NCBI RefSeq assembly: GCF_020907405.1
Contig: NZ_JAJJOE010000008.1
Span: 419,609-483,608, forward strand
Direction of reading: 5' to 3'
From: Arthrobacter sp. zg-Y769
GTDB taxonomy: Bacteria; Actinomycetota; Actinomycetes; Actinomycetales; Micrococcaceae
DNA: 64,000 nt
In this document: positions 1 through 8,073 of the stretch, in pieces
Position numbering within the stretch: position 1 is the first letter of the stretch
How the letters are laid out: every line of letters starts with the position of its first letter
The notes under the pieces: generated by a model
The model's database searches: none
Told to the model about the DNA's origin: nothing
Seen by the model: the letters and a program-made list of their open reading frames with translations, nothing else
Translations under genes and position numbers: made by a program

Positions 1-1132
1 CCTGCGGACGCTTCGGTCCGGCGATGGAGGAAACCACCGTGGACAGATCCAGTTCCAGGTACTCGGAGTACTTGATCTCCTTGGACGGATCGTGCCAAAG
101 GCCCTGCTCCTTGGCGTAGGCCTCGACGAGGTCTACGTTCTCTTCGGAGCGGCCGGTGAGGCGCAGGTATTCCAGCGTCACGTCGTCGATCGGGAAGATC
201 GCCGCAGTGGAACCGAATTCCGGGCTCATGTTGCCGATGGTGGCGCGGTTGGCGAGCGGTACAGCGCCGACGCCTTCTCCGTAGAACTCCACGAACTTGC
301 CGACCACACCGTGCTTGCGCAGCATTTCGGTGATCGTCAGGACGACGTCGGTGGCGGTTGCCCCGGCGGGGATCTCACCGGTCAGCTTGAAGCCGACGAC
401 GCGCGGGATCAGCATGGAGACGGGCTGGCCGAGCATTGCTGCTTCGGCTTCGATGCCGCCCACGCCCCAGCCGAGCACGCCCAGGCCGTTGACCATGGTG
501 GTGTGGGAGTCGGTGCCGACGCAGGTGTCCGGGTAGGCACGCAGGACGCCGTCAACTTCGCGGGTCATCACGGTGCGTGCCAGGTACTCAATGTTGACCT
601 GGTGCACAATGCCCATTCCCGGGGGAACGACCTTGAAGTCATCAAAGGCCGTCTGGCCCCAGCGCAGGAACTGGTACCGCTCGCCGTTGCGCTGGTACTC
701 AATCTCCATGTTGCGCTCAAGGGCGCCGGAGTTTCCGAAGGCATCGATCTGCACGGAGTGGTCAATGACCATTTCGGCAGGTGCCAGCGGGTTCACGCGC
801 TTGGGGTCGCCGCCGAGATCGGCGACGGCCTCCCGCATGGTCGCCAGGTCAACAATGCAGGGAACGCCGGTGAAGTCCTGCATAATCACCCGGGCCGGGG
901 TGAACTGGATCTCGGTGCTGGGCTCTGCGTCTGCATCCCACTGCGCCAGGGCGCGTACGTGGTCCGCGGTGATGTTTGCACCGTCTTCGGTGCGGAGCAG
1001 GTTCTCCAGCAGCACCTTGAGGCTGAACGGAAGGCTCTGGGCGCCTTCGACGGAATTCAGCCGGAAAATTTCATACTCGGAACCTTTGACGTCTAAGACG
1101 CCCTTGGATCCAAAGCTGTCCACATTAGTCAT
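1..1132 (-). CDS. acnA: Aconitate hydratase (5' part, cut by window edge)
   Basis: The first 377 codons of a reverse-strand gene are open to the window edge; the family is normally about 900 residues. Aconitase converts citrate to isocitrate in the TCA cycle with a 4Fe-4S cluster. The N-terminal sequence matches the AcnA/IRP class: an opening [11 protein letters not shown], then [15 protein letters not shown] and the [12 protein letters not shown] block. The three cluster cysteines lie in the missing C-terminal part. The ATG at 1132 is preceded by a strong GAGAGGAG ribosome-binding site. The gene lies downstream of, and on the same strand as, the RNA methyltransferase gene, 322 bp away, so it probably has its own promoter. 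Identification is firm; completeness of the gene cannot be judged. Confidence 0.95.
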   Translation of the reverse strand, partial: MTNVDSFGSKGVLDVKGSEYEIFRLNSVEGAQSLPFSLKVLLENLLRTEDGANITADHVRALAQWDADAEPSTEIQFTPARVIMQDFTGVPCIVDLATMREAVADLGGDPKRVNPLAPAEMVIDHSVQIDAFGNSGALERNMEIEYQRNGERYQFLRWGQTAFDDFKVVPPGMGIVHQVNIEYLARTVMTREVDGVLRAYPDTCVGTDSHTTMVNGLGVLGWGVGGIEAEAAMLGQPVSMLIPRVVGFKLTGEIPAGATATDVVLTITEMLRKHGVVGKFVEFYGEGVGAVPLANRATIGNMSPEFGSTAAIFPIDDVTLEYLRLTGRSEENVDLVEAYAKEQGLWHDPSKEIKYSEYLELDLSTVVSSIAGPKRPQ

Positions 1133-1454
1133 AACAGGACTCCTCTCGCCACCTTGTTATCTTTGTCCACGTCACAACTGCCCGCCACTTAGGTATCCCT
1201 AAGAGTCGGGCAAAGGGGGCGGCAGGGAAACCGGTGGTTCATTTCCCTGCCGACACATGCCCCCTGCCTGGACAATTCCCGCTCGAAAGCGGGAAACTCC
1301 CCCGGGAAACCCCCATAAAGGCGCAGGACTGGACAACTGCTTCCCATCCTAGCCTTTACAGGGGCGACCGGAGGAGATATGGGCCACGACGCGTCGTGAC
1401 GGGGATCGCCGGCGGCGTTCGGGGCGGCTTCGGAACGGCCGCCCGGCGGTTTCC
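1133..1454 (-). other. acnA upstream intergenic region
   Basis: No convincing gene lies in this 322-bp gap. It contains a perfect 8-bp inverted repeat with a CGAA loop at 1276-1295 (TTCCCGCT/AGCGGGAA). The repeat has no T-tract, so it may be a weak terminator for the upstream methyltransferase or a structure in the acnA leader. A short AT-richer stretch (about 1185-1202, around the TTAGGTATCCCTAAG region) could hold a promoter or operator, but I could not assign boxes with confidence. Confidence 0.4.
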
Positions 1455-2744
1455 CTAGCGCTTGCGCAGGACGGCGAAGGACTCCATGTGGTGGGTGTGC
1501 GGGTACAGGTCGAAGACCCGCAGGCTGTCCAGGTCCCACCCGGCGCTGCGGAAATAGCCCAGGTCGCGGGAGAACGACGCCGGATCGCAGGACACGTAGC
1601 CAACCACGCGGGGCGCGGCGGCATCGATCTGCTCCACCACCGTCTTCCCGGCGCCGGCACGCGGCGGATCCAGCAGCACGACGTCGAGGTCCCCGGCGTC
1701 GCGGAGCATCTTGTCCACCCTGCCCTGGCTGATCTGTACCTGGGGTGCGGCGAAGAGGTTCTTGCGGGCGTCACGGCTGGCTCCCGGGGAACCCTCCACC
1801 GAAAGCACCCGGCCGGATTCCCCGGCCGCTTCGGCCAGCGGTGCGGTGAACAGCCCGGCCCCGGCATACAGGTCCGCCACGGATTCCCCGGACTGCACGT
1901 CCAGGCCTTCGAGGACCGCGGAAGCCAGGGTCTGCGGCGCGGAGCGGTGGATCTGCCAGAACCCGGCACCGGTGACCCGGTAGTCGTGGCCCAGCACCGT
2001 TTCCTGCACCCAGGTCCTCCCCTTCAGGCGGGTGAGTTCGTGGCTATCCGGATCCCAGGCCGCCACGGACACGCCGTCGGGCAGGTTCTGGGCAATCCGG
2101 GCCGGCATCCGCGGATGGGTTCCCGGCGCGGGGATCAGCAGGACCAGCGGCTGTCCGCCGGCTGCCGGAGCGGCTACCTCCACACGGTCCATTCCCGTGA
2201 AATCCGTCTCCCACAACCGCAGGGCGTTGATCTGCTCCGTGGCCAGGGGCATGGCCTCGACCGGAATCAGCTCGTCGGAGCGGTGGGCATGCATCGCCAG
2301 CCGTCCGCTGGGTGCCACCGAGAAACTGACCCGGGTGCGCCAGGCCAGTCCGTCGCCGCTTTCCTCCAGGGCGGGTTCAACCTCGGGGACCAGGTCGGTG
2401 CCGCCGAGCCGGCGCAGCTGCTCGGCGAATATCTCGGCTTTCAGGCGGCGCTGGACCGGCAGCTCGATGTGGCCGAACTCGGCACCGCCGACGGGCAGCT
2501 TTCCCCGTGCCGCCGCGCGCAGGGCATCGGCGTCCTTCCAGAAATGCTCCCGGCGCCCCGGGGCTGCTTCCAGGACCTCGACGACGTCGGCACGCCAGAA
2601 CTTGGCGTCGTCGCCGGATTCCGTGAGCCGGACCCGGACCCGCTCCCCCGGCAGGCCGTGCCGGACAAAAACGACCCGCCCTTCGTGCCGGGCAACGAAG
2701 TGGCCGCCGTGGGCCGGGGCGCCGATGGTGAGTTCAATAGACAT
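1455..2744 (-). CDS. TRAM-domain class I SAM-dependent RNA methyltransferase (TrmA/RlmC/RlmD family)
   Basis: The 429-residue protein has an N-terminal TRAM RNA-binding domain (about 1-65) and a C-terminal Rossmann methyltransferase domain. The SAM-binding motif is DLYAGAGLF (about 290), followed by LLDPPRAGAG, the catalytic-cysteine motif VSCDPASFSRD, and the terminal HHMESFAVL expected for uridine-C5 methyltransferases. The Fe-S cysteine cluster of E. coli RlmD is not visible, so the exact substrate (tRNA U54 or a 23S uridine) is uncertain. It is the orthologue by position of the gene upstream of the mycobacterial ceoB/ceoC pair (Rv2689c). It is transcribed away from the TrkA genes. Confidence 0.9.
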   Translation of the reverse strand: MSIELTIGAPAHGGHFVARHEGRVVFVRHGLPGERVRVRLTESGDDAKFWRADVVEVLEAAPGRREHFWKDADALRAAARGKLPVGGAEFGHIELPVQRRLKAEIFAEQLRRLGGTDLVPEVEPALEESGDGLAWRTRVSFSVAPSGRLAMHAHRSDELIPVEAMPLATEQINALRLWETDFTGMDRVEVAAPAAGGQPLVLLIPAPGTHPRMPARIAQNLPDGVSVAAWDPDSHELTRLKGRTWVQETVLGHDYRVTGAGFWQIHRSAPQTLASAVLEGLDVQSGESVADLYAGAGLFTAPLAEAAGESGRVLSVEGSPGASRDARKNLFAAPQVQISQGRVDKMLRDAGDLDVVLLDPPRAGAGKTVVEQIDAAAPRVVGYVSCDPASFSRDLGYFRSAGWDLDSLRVFDLYPHTHHMESFAVLRKR

Positions 2745-2849
2745 GGGGTGGTTGTACTTCCTTCAAGGGGCCTAAAAGTCCATCTCACCACGGGAGCCGA
2801 GCGCGGTGCTATTTGGGCCGCCGTCGGGACTAAGCTGGCGTTGATTGTT

Positions 2850-2879
2850 TTTATACGCGCGGACAGCCGGACCTGACAG
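2850..2879 (-). promoter_or_regulatory. Candidate promoter for the RNA methyltransferase gene
   Basis: On the reverse strand a CTGTCA -35-like box (2874-2879) is separated by 18 bp from a TATAAA -10 box (2850-2855). This would start transcription about 100 nt upstream of the ATG at 2744. The assignment rests on similarity to sigma-70 consensus only. Confidence 0.35.
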
Positions 2880-2954
2880 TCCGGCGCACCTGCGCAGCCG
2901 CCCTCCGGGCGGGCAGTTCGCCAGAGGACCAAAACCGAAACCGAGGTAGGGCAG

Positions 2955-3629
2955 TTGGCCCATTACGTGATCATGGGATGCGGGCGTGTAGGCGTCAGCC
3001 TCGCCCATACCCTGGACAATGCCGGCCATTCGGTCGCCATTATCGACCAGGACGAGCGCGCGTTCCGTCGCCTGCGGCAGACCTTCACCGGACGCAGGGT
3101 GACCGGCGTCGGTTTCGACCGGGACACACTGAAGGCCGCGGGCATCGAAGAAGCCTATGCATTCGCTGCCGTTTCCAGCGGCGACAATTCCAATATCCTG
3201 GCCACCCGCGTGGCGCGCGAGACCTTCCATGTAGGGCACGTCGTCGCGCGCATCTATGATCCGGGACGCGCGGAAATCTACCAGCGCCTCGGCATCCCCA
3301 CGGTCGCGGCCGTTCGGTGGAGCGCGGACCAGGTGCTGCGCCGGATCCTGCCCGAACAGAGCATCAACGGCGACTTCCGGGAGTCCTCCGGCCGCCTGAT
3401 CCTGGGCGAGCTGTCCCTGCATGAGGGCTGGCTGGGCCGGTCGCTGGGCAGCATCGAGACTGCCGCGGGTGTCCGGATTGCCTACGTCACCCGGTTCGGG
3501 GAAGGGATCATCCCGCGCCCGGACAGCAGTTACCAGGAGGGTGACGTCCTGCACGCCATGATGTCCGTGGACCGGACCGCCGAAATCAGCAAGATCCTGT
3601 CCAAGGAACCAGTCAAGGAGTCCCTGTGA
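2955..3629 (+). CDS. TrkA-family potassium channel/transporter regulatory protein, first of pair (CeoB-like)
   Basis: The 224-residue protein has an N-terminal RCK/TrkA-N Rossmann domain and a C-terminal TrkA-C domain (about 140-215). MGCGRVG (7-13) is the dinucleotide-binding glycine motif, followed by the acidic end of the second strand (IIDQDE). Such cytoplasmic proteins bind NAD(H) or nucleotides and gate K+ transporters. The start is TTG at 2955, chosen because GAGGTAGGG lies 6-7 nt upstream and the protein aligns from MAHYVIMGCG. The stop overlaps the GTG start of the second trkA gene by 4 nt, so the two are translationally coupled. The membrane permease usually encoded next to this pair is absent here. 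Confidence 0.9.
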   Translation: MAHYVIMGCGRVGVSLAHTLDNAGHSVAIIDQDERAFRRLRQTFTGRRVTGVGFDRDTLKAAGIEEAYAFAAVSSGDNSNILATRVARETFHVGHVVARIYDPGRAEIYQRLGIPTVAAVRWSADQVLRRILPEQSINGDFRESSGRLILGELSLHEGWLGRSLGSIETAAGVRIAYVTRFGEGIIPRPDSSYQEGDVLHAMMSVDRTAEISKILSKEPVKESL

Positions 3630-4462
3630 AAGTTGTGATTGCCGGCGCCGGCAGCGTGGGCTCGTCCATTGCCAAGGAACTGCTGTCCCACGGCCACGAT
3701 GTACTGCTGATTGATGAGAAGCCCGAGTGTGTGGGACGCAGCGGACTGCGCGGAGCGAGGTGGCTGATCGGCGATGCCTGCGAGCTGACCACCTTGAAGG
3801 ATGCACAGTTGGAGGAGGCCGACGTCGTTGTTTCCGCCACCGGCGATGACAAGGTCAACCTTGTGGTCTCACTGCTGGCCAAGAGCGAATTCGGCGTTGC
3901 GCGGACGGTCGGCCGGGTGAACAACCCGAAGAACGACTGGATGTTCGACGATTCCTGGGGTGTGGATGTAGCCGTGAACACTCCCCGCCTGATGACCGCC
4001 CTGGTCGAGGAAGCAGTGGAGATCGGCGACCTGGTCCGGCTGCTGAGCCTGCAGACCGGGGTGTCCTCCATGGTGGAGTTCACCGTACCCGCCGATTCGC
4101 ACCTCACGGGCCGGACCCTGGGGTCGATCGACTGGCCGCTGGACGCCACGGTGGTTGCCATCCTGCGCGATGACGCACCCATCACGCCGAGCAACGACGA
4201 CGTCGTGGAGCCCGGCGACGAGCTGTTCTTCATCACCACCATCGCAGCCGAGGACGAACTGCGGGCAGTCCTGTCCCCGGCCGCGGCTGAGGCGTCCGCC
4301 CACGCGCGCCGGGAATCCCTCGACGCCGAGTCGGATGCCGTGGAAGCTCCGGGGGCTCAGTCCCCTGCGGCTGCGGAGGACCCGGACCCGCTTCCGGCTT
4401 CGGGGGGAACGACGGCCGACGGCCGGGAGACCACCCACGCCAGCCAGAGCCCCAGCGCGTAG
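3626..4462 (+). CDS. TrkA-family potassium uptake regulatory protein, second of pair (CeoC-like)
   Basis: The 278-residue protein starts at GTG 3626 with AAGGAG just upstream and overlaps the first trkA stop. Residues 1-125 form the NAD-binding Rossmann domain (IAGAGSVGSS at 5-14, LLIDE acidic strand end). Residues about 135-215 form the TrkA-C domain. A disordered Ala/Ser/Pro-rich tail of about 60 residues follows. That tail is unusual because its last 106 bp run head-on through the 3' end of the convergent DUF3159 gene. Together with the first protein it probably forms a heteromeric RCK ring that regulates a K+ transporter encoded elsewhere. Confidence 0.88.
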   Translation: MKVVIAGAGSVGSSIAKELLSHGHDVLLIDEKPECVGRSGLRGARWLIGDACELTTLKDAQLEEADVVVSATGDDKVNLVVSLLAKSEFGVARTVGRVNNPKNDWMFDDSWGVDVAVNTPRLMTALVEEAVEIGDLVRLLSLQTGVSSMVEFTVPADSHLTGRTLGSIDWPLDATVVAILRDDAPITPSNDDVVEPGDELFFITTIAAEDELRAVLSPAAAEASAHARRESLDAESDAVEAPGAQSPAAAEDPDPLPASGGTTADGRETTHASQSPSA

Positions 4463-5088
4463 AGCGGTACGCCCATGGCCAGGCGCATGGTGCCCAGCGC
4501 GGCCACGTTGCCGGCCAGGAAAAGCGGGAGCTGGACGGCCAGCCGGAGGGCGAAGACCGCAACTATGATCCAGCTGGCCCAGATGTAGGCCTTCAGCCGC
4601 ACCGGTTCGGCCCGCCACTGAATGTTCTCGCCCCGGATGGCGCCGAACAGCAGCCCGGCAACCGGCCATTTCACGGCGATGGAAACCAGGAAGGCCAGGA
4701 TGTAGGCGGCGTTCAGGTAGAACCCGGGGACGAAGTACGTGGCGCCGTCGCCGCTGCGCAGCGCTACGAAGGCGCAGATGGCGACGCCGGCCACGCCGGT
4801 CAGGGACTGCATCAGCGGGCGCCGCTGGATAAGGTTCGCCACCGAAAATACGGCTGCCGCGGCCACTGCCGCCCCCAGCGAGAGGTTCAGTTCGGCCCCG
4901 ATCGTATAGAGCAGGGTGAACAGGAGCCCGGGAACGACCGCCTCGGCCAGCCCCCGGACACCGCCTACGGACTTGAGCACGTCGATCTGTCCGTCGTCGC
5001 GGCGTTCGACGCCGGACCTGGCGGCGTACTGGCCCGCCAGCTCGTTCAGGTCCGGCTGGCCGTCCTCCGAATGCTTCGGTGTGCTCAT
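4357..5088 (-). CDS. DUF3159 membrane protein
   Basis: This 243-residue integral membrane protein has a hydrophilic N-terminus (about 45 residues) and five to six hydrophobic helices between about 50 and 225. Its tail is Ser/Gly/Ala-rich. It matches the actinobacterial DUF3159 family (orthologue by position of Rv2693c), whose function is unknown. The ATG at 5088 overlaps the stop of the upstream OB-fold gene (ATGA), so the two are coupled. Its last 106 bp overlap the 3' end of the second trkA gene on the opposite strand. The nonconserved tails of both proteins occupy the overlap. Confidence 0.88.
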   Translation of the reverse strand: MSTPKHSEDGQPDLNELAGQYAARSGVERRDDGQIDVLKSVGGVRGLAEAVVPGLLFTLLYTIGAELNLSLGAAVAAAAVFSVANLIQRRPLMQSLTGVAGVAICAFVALRSGDGATYFVPGFYLNAAYILAFLVSIAVKWPVAGLLFGAIRGENIQWRAEPVRLKAYIWASWIIVAVFALRLAVQLPLFLAGNVAALGTMRLAMGVPLYALGLWLAWVVSRPSAVVPPEAGSGSGSSAAAGD

Positions 5089-5426
5089 GCGTCGGCCTCC
5101 GGGCGTCCAATGATTTCGTATCGCGGATTAAAGATCGTAGGGCGGCCGTCGACATTCGACACCATGCCCTCGAAAGCGAGATAGGTTCCCGCCTCGATTC
5201 CGGGCACCCGGCGCTGGCCCACCCAGACCAGGCGTACCTTGGCCCGGGAGGTCAGGGGGCTTTCCCGGTACGCGGCCATCGTGTCCTCGACCACTGCGGT
5301 AAACCGCGGCGGATCATTGGCCGGGACCACGGTGATAGCCGAAACATAGCCGCGGCAGTACGCGCGGCCGCGCTCCGGCAGGGACTTGATGCTCACGCAG
5401 TGCGTGGAAGCGGTGACAGCTGGCAC
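5085..5426 (-). CDS. OB-fold nucleic-acid-binding protein
   Basis: The 113-residue protein has an OB-fold pattern of beta strands (GYVSAITVVP, RAKVRLVWVGQRRVPGIEAG, GRPTIFNPRYEII). It is the positional orthologue of Rv2694c. Start GTG 5426 lies 3 nt after the DUF3710 stop; no clear ribosome-binding site is seen, so expression probably depends on coupling. A downstream in-frame GTG (V12 in this numbering) is an alternative start. Related proteins resemble the OB domains of RecG-type helicases; the role is unknown. Confidence 0.82.
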   Translation of the reverse strand: MPAVTASTHCVSIKSLPERGRAYCRGYVSAITVVPANDPPRFTAVVEDTMAAYRESPLTSRAKVRLVWVGQRRVPGIEAGTYLAFEGMVSNVDGRPTIFNPRYEIIGRPEADA

Positions 5427-5429
5427 AGG

Positions 5430-6173
5430 TTAGCCGATCGTCGTGATTTCCGGGCCGCGCTCGGGCGCGGCAGGCTTGGCTTCAGCCTTGGCGGGGCGCG
5501 GGAGCGGGGAAGCATCGCGGGGCAGGCGCAGCTGCAGCAGGTCGCGCGGCGGCAGCGGCTGCTCGCCCCGGACCACTACTACGTTGCGGAAGACTTCCTC
5601 GAGGGGGCCGGCGGCGTCGGGATTCATTGCGGCAGGACCCCCGAAGACGCCGCGGAGGAACCAGCGGGGACCGTCGACGCCGACGAAGCGGGCCACCCGG
5701 TATCCCTTGGACCCGTCCTGTGCCTGCGCCGGCACCCGGGCCAGCAGCTCGGTGCCGAAGGTGCCGGAGAGCTCATCCACCGTGCCGCCCTGCGATGCCA
5801 CGGACTTGCCGATCTGTTCCCGGATATCGTCCCAAAGGGTTTCGGACCGCGGAGCCGCGAATGCCTGCAGCTGAAGGCTGGAACCTTCCAGGTCCAGGGT
5901 CACGGCAACCACGCGCTGGGTCTTCTCCTCGACTTCCAGCCGCAGCTGCAGTCCCTGGGATGCGGCAATCCGGAGCGCACCGAGGTCAACGTAGCCCTCC
6001 TCGGAGGGCCGCTCGCTGAGGTCGTAGGGGCCGCCCGCGGCGGGAGCCTGCACGGCATCACTGCCGGTGCCGGCGTCGGCCGTTCCCGGGGACGTCACGG
6101 ATGCATCCTCCGTTACTGCTTCCGCCCCGGCGGTTTCCTCTGCGTTGGTTTTCTTACGGCGCCCAAATGCCAT
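5430..6173 (-). CDS. DUF3710 domain protein
   Basis: The 247-residue cytoplasmic protein has a basic start (MAFGRRKK), an Ala/Thr-rich variable segment to about residue 45, then the conserved DUF3710 core (YVDLGALRI ... GYRVARFVGVDGPRWFLRGVF). That block is highly conserved in actinobacteria (Rv2696c-like). Function is unknown. It sits in a conserved order between dut and the OB-fold/DUF3159 genes, suggesting shared transcription. A Pro/Ala-rich tail ends it. Confidence 0.88.
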   Translation of the reverse strand: MAFGRRKKTNAEETAGAEAVTEDASVTSPGTADAGTGSDAVQAPAAGGPYDLSERPSEEGYVDLGALRIAASQGLQLRLEVEEKTQRVVAVTLDLEGSSLQLQAFAAPRSETLWDDIREQIGKSVASQGGTVDELSGTFGTELLARVPAQAQDGSKGYRVARFVGVDGPRWFLRGVFGGPAAMNPDAAGPLEEVFRNVVVVRGEQPLPPRDLLQLRLPRDASPLPRPAKAEAKPAAPERGPEITTIG

Positions 6174-6272
6174 GACCGAAGTTCCTTTTCTCTTGTCTGC
6201 AAGTTCTTAGTAAGGCTGACGGCTCCGGACCGGTTAGCAAGGCCGCGGGGCGCAACGGGAGTCAGTCGCGGG

Positions 6273-6743
6273 TCAGGCCGGAACGGCGGTGAATCCTCCG
6301 GTCGACCCGAACCCGCCGGCACCCCGGACGGAGTCCGGAAGTTCATCGACTGGAACAAACTCGGCCGTTTCCACGCGCTGGATCACCAGCTGGGCAATCC
6401 GGTCGCCGCGCCGCAGCGTCACCGGCTCGGTCCGGTCAGTGTTGATCAGGGTGACGGAGATTTCTCCGCGGTAGCCGGCGTCCACGGTTCCGGGCGCATT
6501 GACGATGCTGATGCCGTGCCTGGTCGCAAGCCCGGACCGGGGGTGGACAAAAGCTGCGTAGCCGAAGGGCAGCGCCAGCGAAACACCCGTGGGAATCAGC
6601 TGCCGTTCCCCCGGCGCCAGGGTGAAATCGATCCGGGAGCGAAGGTCGGCTCCGGCGTCGCCGGGGTGCGCGTACGACGGCGGTTCCAGCCCGTCGTCGA
6701 GCATCTTGAGCTGTACCTTCAGCGTGGTCCCTGCACCTTGCAC
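6273..6743 (-). CDS. dut: dUTP diphosphatase
   Basis: The enzyme hydrolyses dUTP to dUMP and pyrophosphate, keeping uracil out of DNA and feeding dTMP synthesis. All five trimeric dUTPase motifs are present: [39 protein letters not shown] and the C-terminal P-loop-like [11 protein letters not shown] chose GTG 6743 (156 residues, normal family length) because GGAG lies 7 nt upstream. The open frame extends 23 codons further to 6812, but that segment is not dUTPase-like. It lies just upstream of DUF3710 on the same strand, as in mycobacteria. Confidence 0.95.
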   Translation of the reverse strand: MQGAGTTLKVQLKMLDDGLEPPSYAHPGDAGADLRSRIDFTLAPGERQLIPTGVSLALPFGYAAFVHPRSGLATRHGISIVNAPGTVDAGYRGEISVTLINTDRTEPVTLRRGDRIAQLVIQRVETAEFVPVDELPDSVRGAGGFGSTGGFTAVPA

Positions 6744-6972
6744 CAGTTTCTCCGGTTTCAATAGATTTCCAACAGCAGCAGCCCGGGCGGCTGTGCGGGG
6801 GTGTGGAAGCATCCCGGCGGATGAGCCGCTCAGGAACTGCCGTTTACGAACTGCCGCTCAGGCACTCCCGCCGGGCCAACCACCACACTTTAGCGCGTTG
6901 ACGGCCGCCGGGCATCCCATACCCGGCACGGCGCGGGATGAAATGCCCCGCCAAAGGTGAAAAGCTGGGGGT

Positions 6973-7458
6973 ATGTCATCCCCTTCTTCAAAGAGCCCTT
7001 CTGCAAAGAGCTCCGCCGGCACCGTGTTGTACTCCGAACGCCTCACGCCTTCCTTCGGGATCTGGTTCGTGGCTGCCCTCCTTGCCGCCGCCTGCATCCT
7101 GGTCTTTGTACCCATCAGCCTGGCGGCCGGAATCACCGGTGCCGTAGTTGCCGCCGTTATCCTGGCGGTACTCCTGGTGATATCCACCCCCCAGATCCGG
7201 GTGACCCCGGAAACCCTGCAGGTTGGGCGGGCGCAGATCGAGCGCCGCTTCATCGGCAAGGTCGAGGCCTTCCGCGGCGAAGACGCCACCATGCAGCGCG
7301 GCCCGGCACTGAATGCCACGGCCTACATGTGCATCCGGGGCTGGATCTCCCCGGTTGTCCGAATCGAAATCACTGATCCGGCGGACCGCACCCCGTACTG
7401 GCTCACGTCCACCCGCCGCCCGGAAAAACTGGTCGAAGCCCTCACCTCCGGACGCTGA
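6973..7458 (+). CDS. DUF3093 membrane protein
   Basis: The 161-residue protein has a Ser/Lys-rich N-terminus, two adjacent transmembrane helices (about 28-75) and a cytoplasmic C-terminal domain (STPQIRVTPETLQVGRAQI). The second half contains the family motif TAYMCIRGWI. It is the positional orthologue of Rv2698 beside dut. Function is unknown. It is divergent from dut and convergent with DUF4193, with only one base between the two stop codons. Confidence 0.88.
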   Translation: MSSPSSKSPSAKSSAGTVLYSERLTPSFGIWFVAALLAAACILVFVPISLAAGITGAVVAAVILAVLLVISTPQIRVTPETLQVGRAQIERRFIGKVEAFRGEDATMQRGPALNATAYMCIRGWISPVVRIEITDPADRTPYWLTSTRRPEKLVEALTSGR

Positions 7459-7459
7459 C

Positions 7460-7759
7460 CTAACCCTCGCAGTCCACGCAGTAGAGCATCCCGTTCTTCT
7501 CCAGGGCGATCTGTGAGCGGTGACGGACCAGGAAGCACGAGGCACAGGTGAACTCGTCCGCCTGGGCCGGCAGTACCCGTACCAGCAGCTCCTCGCCGGA
7601 GAGGTCCGCGCCTGGGAGTTCAAACCCGTCAGCAGCCTCGGCCTCGTCTTCGTCCACGACGGCCGACTGCGGATCGGTGCGCCGGGTCTTGAGCTCCTCC
7701 AGCGATGCCTCGCCGATAGCTTCCTCGGTCTTGCGCGGCGCGTCGTAATCTGTCGCCAT
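7460..7759 (-). CDS. DUF4193 zinc-ribbon protein
   Basis: The 99-residue acidic protein begins MATDYDAPRKTEE, the hallmark of the DUF4193 family (Rv2699c-like). It ends in a zinc-ribbon-like region with paired CxxC motifs (CASC about residue 72, CVDC near the C-terminus). No enzymatic function is known. The family is nearly universal in actinobacteria, and a link to dUTPase or genome maintenance is suggested only by conserved neighbourhood. Confidence 0.9.
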   Translation of the reverse strand: MATDYDAPRKTEEAIGEASLEELKTRRTDPQSAVVDEDEAEAADGFELPGADLSGEELLVRVLPAQADEFTCASCFLVRHRSQIALEKNGMLYCVDCEG

Positions 7760-8073
7760 AGTGTCTTATCTCGCCGTCCGCTAAATGGTTTCGCTGCTGC
7801 CCGAGCCCGGCACCGGACCGGCTGCCCGGGATCCGCGTCGGTGACTCTGAGATATCAACGCCACGGATACCTGTTTTGTGCCCGTAAAGCAGAGATTTTT
7901 ACCTACCTGCGGCTAAAAAGCGAACCGGCCTCCGCCCAGGGCCCACCCCTCCGCGTCAGGACGGCAGTCGGCCGCCCGTTCCAAATGCGCCACACCCGGG
8001 CAAAGCTTAGGTTTTCGACGCCGGGGATGGCATTGTTTCAAGAAGGAATTGCAATCGGGTGGAGGACTTTTTG
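7760..8073. other. Divergent promoter region between DUF4193 and sepH
   Basis: This 314-bp gap separates two divergent genes and has no credible coding sequence. An AT-rich patch (about 7850-7912) suggests it carries promoters for both. The sepH start is set by a GGAGG ribosome-binding site at 8060-8064, eight bases before ATG 8074. I could not assign -35/-10 boxes with confidence. Confidence 0.4.

Noticed and set aside
92..1096. 334-residue open frame opposite acnA
   Set aside because: Antisense frame of the conserved aconitase; high-GC third positions make such frames common. It shows no domain.
1488..2876. Long open frame opposite the RNA methyltransferase
   Set aside because: Shadow of a gene with clear motifs; composition is His/Gly/Pro-rich as expected from antisense translation.
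5079..6764. 561-residue forward open frame across DUF3710, OB-fold and dut
   Set aside because: It overlaps three conserved reverse-strand genes; no domain or start signal.
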